From positions 1-34,900 of the forward strand of contig WRGX01000215.1 in NCBI GenBank assembly GCA_009786975.1: a DNA stretch of 34,900 nt, read 5' to 3'. Under the pieces are notes generated by a model. That model saw only the letters and a program-made list of their open reading frames with translations. It made no database searches and was not told the DNA's origin. Every line of letters begins with the position of its first letter. The first letter of the stretch is position 1. Both the position numbers and the translations under genes were made by a program. Shown here piece after piece: positions 30,569 to 34,900 of this stretch. This DNA is from Defluviitaleaceae bacterium. GTDB taxonomy: Bacteria; Bacillota; Clostridia; Lachnospirales; WQUN01.

Positions 30569-33500
30569 TCACACAAACTTCACGCTGACCAGCTTCGAAA
30601 CGCCCTGTTCCTCCATTGTTACGCCGTATAAATTGTCGGCGGCTTCCATTGTTCCCTTGCGATGCGTGATGATAATAAATTGTGTGCCGACGGCGTGTTG
30701 CTTTAAAAATTTCGCGAAACGTGTAATGTTGGCGTCGTCGAGAGCGGATTCGATTTCGTCCAGGACGCAAAACGGCGACGGCTTCATGCGGAGGATTGCA
30801 AAAAGCAGTGCGATTGCCGTAAGTGCGCGCTCGCCGCCGGATAAAAGCATTAAACTTTGCAAAGATTTGCCCGGCGGCTTTGCGATAATTTCTATGCCGG
30901 ATTCGAGGACATTTTCCGGGTCGGTTATACGAATGCTTGCGGTTCCGCCGACGAACATTTCCGCGAAAACATCCTGGAAATGGCTTGCGATTAGTTTGAA
31001 TTTTTCCGCGAACTGTGCCTCCATTTGCTCGGTAAGGCCAACTATTAGCTCGTCGAGGGCGGCTTCGGCGGCGAGGATGTCGTCGCGCTGTGTTGTTAAA
31101 AAGCCGTGGCGGGTTTGGATTTGCTTGAAGGTTTCGATTGCGCCGACGTTTACATCACTCATTTTTGCAAGTTCGAATTTTAACTCGCGGCCACGCTTGC
31201 GCAGCGTGCTTTCGTCTAAATCGGTGCGCTTGAAGACTTCGGCGGCGGCGAAAGTTAAGCTGTATTCTTCCCAAATTTCATCGTGGAAACGGCGGCTTGC
31301 GGCGTCAAGATTTTCTTTGCGCGCCTCGAGCCGCGCGGTTTCGCGCTCAATCAGAGCCGCCGCGTCGGCATGGGTGCGCTCGTCGCTTTCGGTTTCGGTT
31401 ATTGCGGCGTCGAGGGTGGCTTTTTCGGTTTCGCTTTCCGTAAGGGAGATTTTTGCGGCGTCCAGGCGGGTTTGAATTTGCTCGAGTTGTGTAATTTTTT
31501 CCGCGCGAGTTGCGGCGGATTTTTGCGCGGCGGACTCGTTCGCGCCCGCTTCGGCGTCAAGCAATTTTTTTTCTTCATTTAATATGTCAATTTCCCGCGT
31601 GAGCCGCGCGATATTTTGCGCGGAGTGAGCGATTGCGTCGGTTTTTTGGGTGATTTCGATGCGCAGGTCTGTTAAAACGTCGCTTTCCTCGGTTACGGAT
31701 TGGCGATTTTTTTCGATTTCTTTTTGATATTCGTCGAGTGCGACCCGCGCGGTTTCAACGGATTTTTCGCGGAGAGCGAGTTCGATTTTTGCCTCGCGAA
31801 CGGTGGTGTTTGCCTCGAGTATTTGCGCCATTACGGCTTTTTCGCGCTCGTCGAATTCCTGCGCGGATTTTCGCATTTTCGTTAAATTTTCGTCGGCATC
31901 GGCGATTTTATTTTTCAGCGCGATTTCTTCGTGGGAGCCGGCGGAAATTTTTTCGCGCGTTGCTTGCAAAATTTCGCGGGTTGACCTGCGGCGTTCATTC
32001 AATGCGTGTAATTCTTGCGACAGTCGCTCCTCGTCTGCCTGTAGCGCGTCGACCTGCGCTTTAAGTGCGTCCAATTGCCGCGCACGCCCGATTATTCCCG
32101 CGCTTTGGCGCGCGATACTGCCGCCGGTAATCGCGCCGCCCGGGCTTAAACGCTCGCCCGCTTTTGTCACGATTTTGTAGGAGTAGCGGAATTTTTTGTG
32201 CATGGCAAGCGCGTTTTCAAGCGTGTCAACGAGTACGATATCGCCCAAAAGCTGCGAAATTACAGGCGCGTAGACCCCTTCGCATTCCGCGATTTCGGAG
32301 GCGATTCCTATGTAACCCGGCTCGTTTTTTATTCGATACGTGTCGATATTTCGCCCTTTTACGGCGGTAAGGGGCAAAAACGTTGCGCGGCCTTGGCTTG
32401 TCCGCTTTAAAAATTCGATTGCGTGCTTCGCGTCTCCTTCGTTTTGTGTAACAATATTTTGCGCCGCGCCGCCGAGGGCGATTTCGATTGCGACTTCAAA
32501 TTCACGCGGCACGCCGATTAGCTCGCCGACCGCGCCGCAAATCCCCGCAAATTCCGCGTCTTTTTTGCGCGAAAGTACGGCCTTTACGCTTCGGTGGTAC
32601 CCTTCGCGGGCGGCCTCGAGGTCCGACAACGCGCGAAAACGCCCGCGAGATGCGGTCAAATTTTCCGTGAGTTCTCGCAGGTTTTTTTCAAGCGCGTCGG
32701 CGTCGGCGCGCATTTTATTGTACTCGGCGGTGTAGGCTTCCTCGTTTTTTCTCGCGGCGGCAAGCTCTTTTTCGCAGGATGCGAGCGACGCTTCGCTTGC
32801 CGTGCGTGCGGCGGTTTGCTCGGCAAGTTTTTCTTCGTGCGCGTCAATTTCGGTGTTTAGCCGCTCCATATCCTCCTCAAGGCGAGAGTACGCGTTTTCC
32901 GCCTCAATAACCGCCGCGCGCGCATCGGTTGCGGCGTTCATTGCAGTCATTACGGACTGATTCAGCGCGTCGGTTTCCGCCGCGCCTTCGCGGAGTTCGT
33001 CCTCGTGCTTGGCGTGAAGGGCGAGTTGCTCGGCGAGTTGCTCGTTAAGGGCGTTTAGCTCGTTTTGTGTAACTTCGGCGGCTTGTTCTTGCTCCGTTTT
33101 TTCGCCCTCGCGCAATAAAATATTTTCGACGCGTTTTTCCGCCTCGCCTTTAAGGCGCGAAATATCCACCTCGAGCTGCTCTTCTCTATTTTGCAAAATT
33201 TTTATCTCGCCTTGCTGCTTTTCAATTTCCGTCGTTGCCTCGAGCAAAATTTCATTTGCGCGGCGATATTTTGCGTCGGCGTCGGCGGCGCGGGCTTTTA
33301 GGCGTTCTGCCGCCGTTCTCGCCTCGGAAAGGAGGCGTTTTCCGTCTCCGGATTGTGCCGAAATGTCCGCGAGGGCGGCCTCGGTTTGTGTCAAATCTTC
33401 GTTAATTTTGCGGATGTCCTCGAGGAAAATGTTTATGTGGATGCTTTTGTATTCGTCGCGGAGTTCGAGGAACTTTCGTGCTTCTTCCGCCTGCGATTCC

Positions 33501-34114
33501 AGCGGCTCGAGCTGTTCCTCAAGCTCCGAAATTATATCATCGACGCGTTCGCGGTTTTGTTTTTCGCGCTCGAGTTTGTTTAACGCTTCGCTGCGGCGCG
33601 CCTTGAATTTGCTTATTCCGGCGGCTTCTTCAAAAACATGCCGCCGCTCTTCGGAGCGCAGGGATAAAATTTCGTCGATGCGCCCTTGCCCGATAATCGA
33701 GTACCCGTCCCTGCCGACGCCGGTGTCCATAAAAAGGTCGCGGATATCCTTCAAACGGCAGTTTTCGCCGTTAAGCAAATATTCGCTTTCGCCCGAACGA
33801 TACACGCGACGTGTAACCGCGATTTCGTTAAATTCAAGCGGAAGCGCGCCGTCGGAATTATCCAAACGCATGGCAATTTCCGCGTATCCCAGCGGTTTTC
33901 TGTGCGCGGTTCCGGCAAAAATTACGTCCTCCATTTTGCCGCCGCGCAGTTGTTTCGCGCTTTGTTCGCCCAAAACCCAGCGAAGCGCGTCGGCGATATT
34001 CGATTTTCCGCTGCCGTTCGGCCCGACAACGGCATTCAGCCCCGGGGCGAAATCCAGCGAAATCCTGTCCGCAAAGGATTTAAAGCCCGCGAGTTCCAGT
34101 TTTTTTAAGTACAT
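30569..34114 (-). CDS. smc: Chromosome segregation ATPase SMC
   Basis: The gene encodes 1181 residues, normal for SMC. Walker A GPNGSGKSN at 31-39, long coiled coils, a hinge around 500-650 (GAVGELIGVPREFEVAIEIA), then the signature LLSGGERALTAIAL and Walker B FCVLDEIESALDDANI. SMC with ScpAB loops and condenses DNA near the origin. ATG 34114 is chosen because GGAGAG lies just upstream; the frame is open to 34195, across a palindrome, which is less likely. First gene of the smc-cca-yraN-rlmD unit. Confidence 0.96.
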   Translation of the reverse strand: MYLKKLELAGFKSFADRISLDFAPGLNAVVGPNGSGKSNIADALRWVLGEQSAKQLRGGKMEDVIFAGTAHRKPLGYAEIAMRLDNSDGALPLEFNEIAVTRRVYRSGESEYLLNGENCRLKDIRDLFMDTGVGRDGYSIIGQGRIDEILSLRSEERRHVFEEAAGISKFKARRSEALNKLEREKQNRERVDDIISELEEQLEPLESQAEEARKFLELRDEYKSIHINIFLEDIRKINEDLTQTEAALADISAQSGDGKRLLSEARTAAERLKARAADADAKYRRANEILLEATTEIEKQQGEIKILQNREEQLEVDISRLKGEAEKRVENILLREGEKTEQEQAAEVTQNELNALNEQLAEQLALHAKHEDELREGAAETDALNQSVMTAMNAATDARAAVIEAENAYSRLEEDMERLNTEIDAHEEKLAEQTAARTASEASLASCEKELAAARKNEEAYTAEYNKMRADADALEKNLRELTENLTASRGRFRALSDLEAAREGYHRSVKAVLSRKKDAEFAGICGAVGELIGVPREFEVAIEIALGGAAQNIVTQNEGDAKHAIEFLKRTSQGRATFLPLTAVKGRNIDTYRIKNEPGYIGIASEIAECEGVYAPVISQLLGDIVLVDTLENALAMHKKFRYSYKIVTKAGERLSPGGAITGGSIARQSAGIIGRARQLDALKAQVDALQADEERLSQELHALNERRRSTREILQATREKISAGSHEEIALKNKIADADENLTKMRKSAQEFDEREKAVMAQILEANTTVREAKIELALREKSVETARVALDEYQKEIEKNRQSVTEESDVLTDLRIEITQKTDAIAHSAQNIARLTREIDILNEEKKLLDAEAGANESAAQKSAATRAEKITQLEQIQTRLDAAKISLTESETEKATLDAAITETESDERTHADAAALIERETARLEARKENLDAASRRFHDEIWEEYSLTFAAAEVFKRTDLDESTLRKRGRELKFELAKMSDVNVGAIETFKQIQTRHGFLTTQRDDILAAEAALDELIVGLTEQMEAQFAEKFKLIASHFQDVFAEMFVGGTASIRITDPENVLESGIEIIAKPPGKSLQSLMLLSGGERALTAIALLFAILRMKPSPFCVLDEIESALDDANITRFAKFLKQHAVGTQFIIITHRKGTMEAADNLYGVTMEEQGVSKLVSVKFV

Positions 34115-34159
34115 GAAGCTCTCCATCAGTCTCGCAAATTTGTCGCAAATTCGCTCGTA

Positions 34160-34192
34160 TATCATACTAGCAACTACGTTACCAGTATGATA
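34160..34192. promoter_or_regulatory. 33-bp palindrome between smc and the P-loop gene
   Basis: TATCATACTAGCAAC and GTTACCAGTATGATA are 15-base arms with two mismatches around a 3-base centre. -10-like hexamers (TATGAT, TACAAT) overlap the arms on both strands. It is a candidate operator governing both divergent genes. Confidence 0.5.
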
Positions 34193-34249
34193 CAATTACA
34201 ATTGGATTACAAGTTTATTTCAATTTACATTTTTTAGGAGGAGATTCCG

Positions 34250-34669
34250 ATGGTGAAATTTATGGCAGGGATGAAGGGCGAGGGAAAAACGCGCAAGCTA
34301 ATAGAAATGGCGAACCAAAACGCAAAGGTCACAGACGGTAATCTTGTTTACATCGACGACGACATGCGACACAGCCGCGACGTGAATCGCGACATTCGGT
34401 ACGTTGAAGCAGGCAGGGGCGAGCTTGCGAATTATCGTGAACTTATCGGCTTCGTTTTAGGCATTTTGTCGCAAAACAGCGACATAAAACATATCTACGT
34501 TGACGGAATAAATAACATTTTGCAAGACGGCGCGGTGACGAATGAGGCTTTGTTGAAATTAAAACATCGTTTAGACGCGCTTGTCAAAACCGCAGATGTC
34601 GCGTTTACAATCAGCGTGCATTGCGATAAGGAGACGTTGCCGGAGGAGATTAAGTCGGCGTTGGTGTAA
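34250..34669 (+). CDS. Small P-loop NTPase-like protein, 139 residues
   Basis: Walker A GMKGEGKT at residues 7-14 and a Walker B-like strand HIYVDGINN near 85. The rest is a compact alpha/beta fold. Similar small proteins in Clostridia are often labelled as PilT-like, but no pilus function is shown. AGGAGGAG lies 6 bases before the ATG. Divergent from smc. Confidence 0.75.
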   Translation: MVKFMAGMKGEGKTRKLIEMANQNAKVTDGNLVYIDDDMRHSRDVNRDIRYVEAGRGELANYRELIGFVLGILSQNSDIKHIYVDGINNILQDGAVTNEALLKLKHRLDALVKTADVAFTISVHCDKETLPEEIKSALV

Positions 34670-34673
34670 TTTT

Positions 34674-34745
34674 GCGCGCATTGGGAACCGGGGGGCATAT
34701 GTCGTAGGCGACACGTGCCCTCGAAGCCGGAAGCAGTTTCCCGGA
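34674..34745 (-). repeat. Single copy of the 90-bp repeat, reverse orientation
   Basis: GCGCGCATTGGGAACCGGGG, a middle hairpin with GTCGTAGGCGAC, and CCTCGAAGCCGGAAGCAG. It begins just after the stop of the P-loop gene and lacks the GCGCGC-TTG arm. Confidence 0.8.
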
Positions 34746-34750
34746 GCATC

Positions 34751-34794
34751 AAAAAAACGAGTCGGCGAGTGACCTCGCCGGCTCGTTTTTTTTT
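34751..34794. terminator. Palindromic terminator (PAL), copy 4, partly decayed
   Basis: CGAGTCGGCGAG and CTCGCCGGCTCG with A7 before and T9 after. The centre has lost a few bases compared with copies 1-3. Likely terminator of the P-loop gene. Beyond it (to 34900) I see no gene. Confidence 0.75.
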
Positions 34795-34900
34795 GTTCGG
34801 CGAGGAATCCCCCCGCGTTGTGCGCACCATGGTGAACGAAGCGGGCGATATTTGGCAATAATAATATTGTCCGAGTCGTGTTGGTAGTCTGCTCCTTACA

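Noticed and set aside
30459-31475. 338-codon plus-strand frame opposite smc and cca
   Set aside because: Shadow of the smc coding strand; Ser/Arg-rich artefact of GCG-rich codons.

Overview
The window looks like chromosomal DNA of a flagellated Bacillota, probably a Clostridia member. The evidence is the gene order flhA-flhF-flhG-pilZ-cheC-cheD-(unknown)-sigma28-FapA-(unknown)-SwrB-like, a PyrK-type dihydroorotate dehydrogenase subunit, strong GGAGG-type ribosome binding sites and sigma-A promoters. No species can be named from sequence alone.

The window has two compositionally different parts. Bases 1 to about 8360 are AT-richer and look like an integrated mobile element. They hold the start of a tyrosine integrase running off the left edge, an excisionase-like protein, a DUF927 helicase/primase-like ATPase, a divergent HTH regulator, a DUF1643 protein, and a leftward block with a cysteine-rich exported protein, an Lgt-like membrane enzyme, a membrane-anchored protein and a Mor-like regulator. 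This part ends at the 3' end of tRNA-Trp (8361-8433, minus strand), a classic integration site. None of the repeats described below occur in it.

From 8434 on the DNA is host-like and GCG-rich. A CDF metal transporter is followed by a perfect 158-bp palindrome, then pyrF, pyrK and a DUF218 gene. Next come a PilO-like gene on the minus strand, a DUF2161 nuclease-like gene, a NYN/OST-HTH RNA-metabolism protein overlapping ftsQ, and the flagellar/chemotaxis operon (16.9-26.3 kb) with a SwrB-like gene behind it. On the minus strand, reading right to left, smc, cca, a YraN/UPF0102 gene and an RlmD/RumA-type rRNA methyltransferase form one unit. A divergent P-loop gene sits at the right end.

The most striking feature is a family of about 90-bp multi-hairpin repeats (some 17 full or partial units), often accompanied by a 13-14-bp-stem palindromic terminator. 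Most lie at stop codons or between operons. Six units and one palindrome lie inside the rRNA methyltransferase gene, in frame, adding about 200 residues at two places while every recognisable catalytic and cluster-binding motif is kept. This resembles the in-frame palindromic elements known from Rickettsia. Repeats inside transcription units have their T-tract on the non-transcribed sense, so their terminator would not fire on the host gene.
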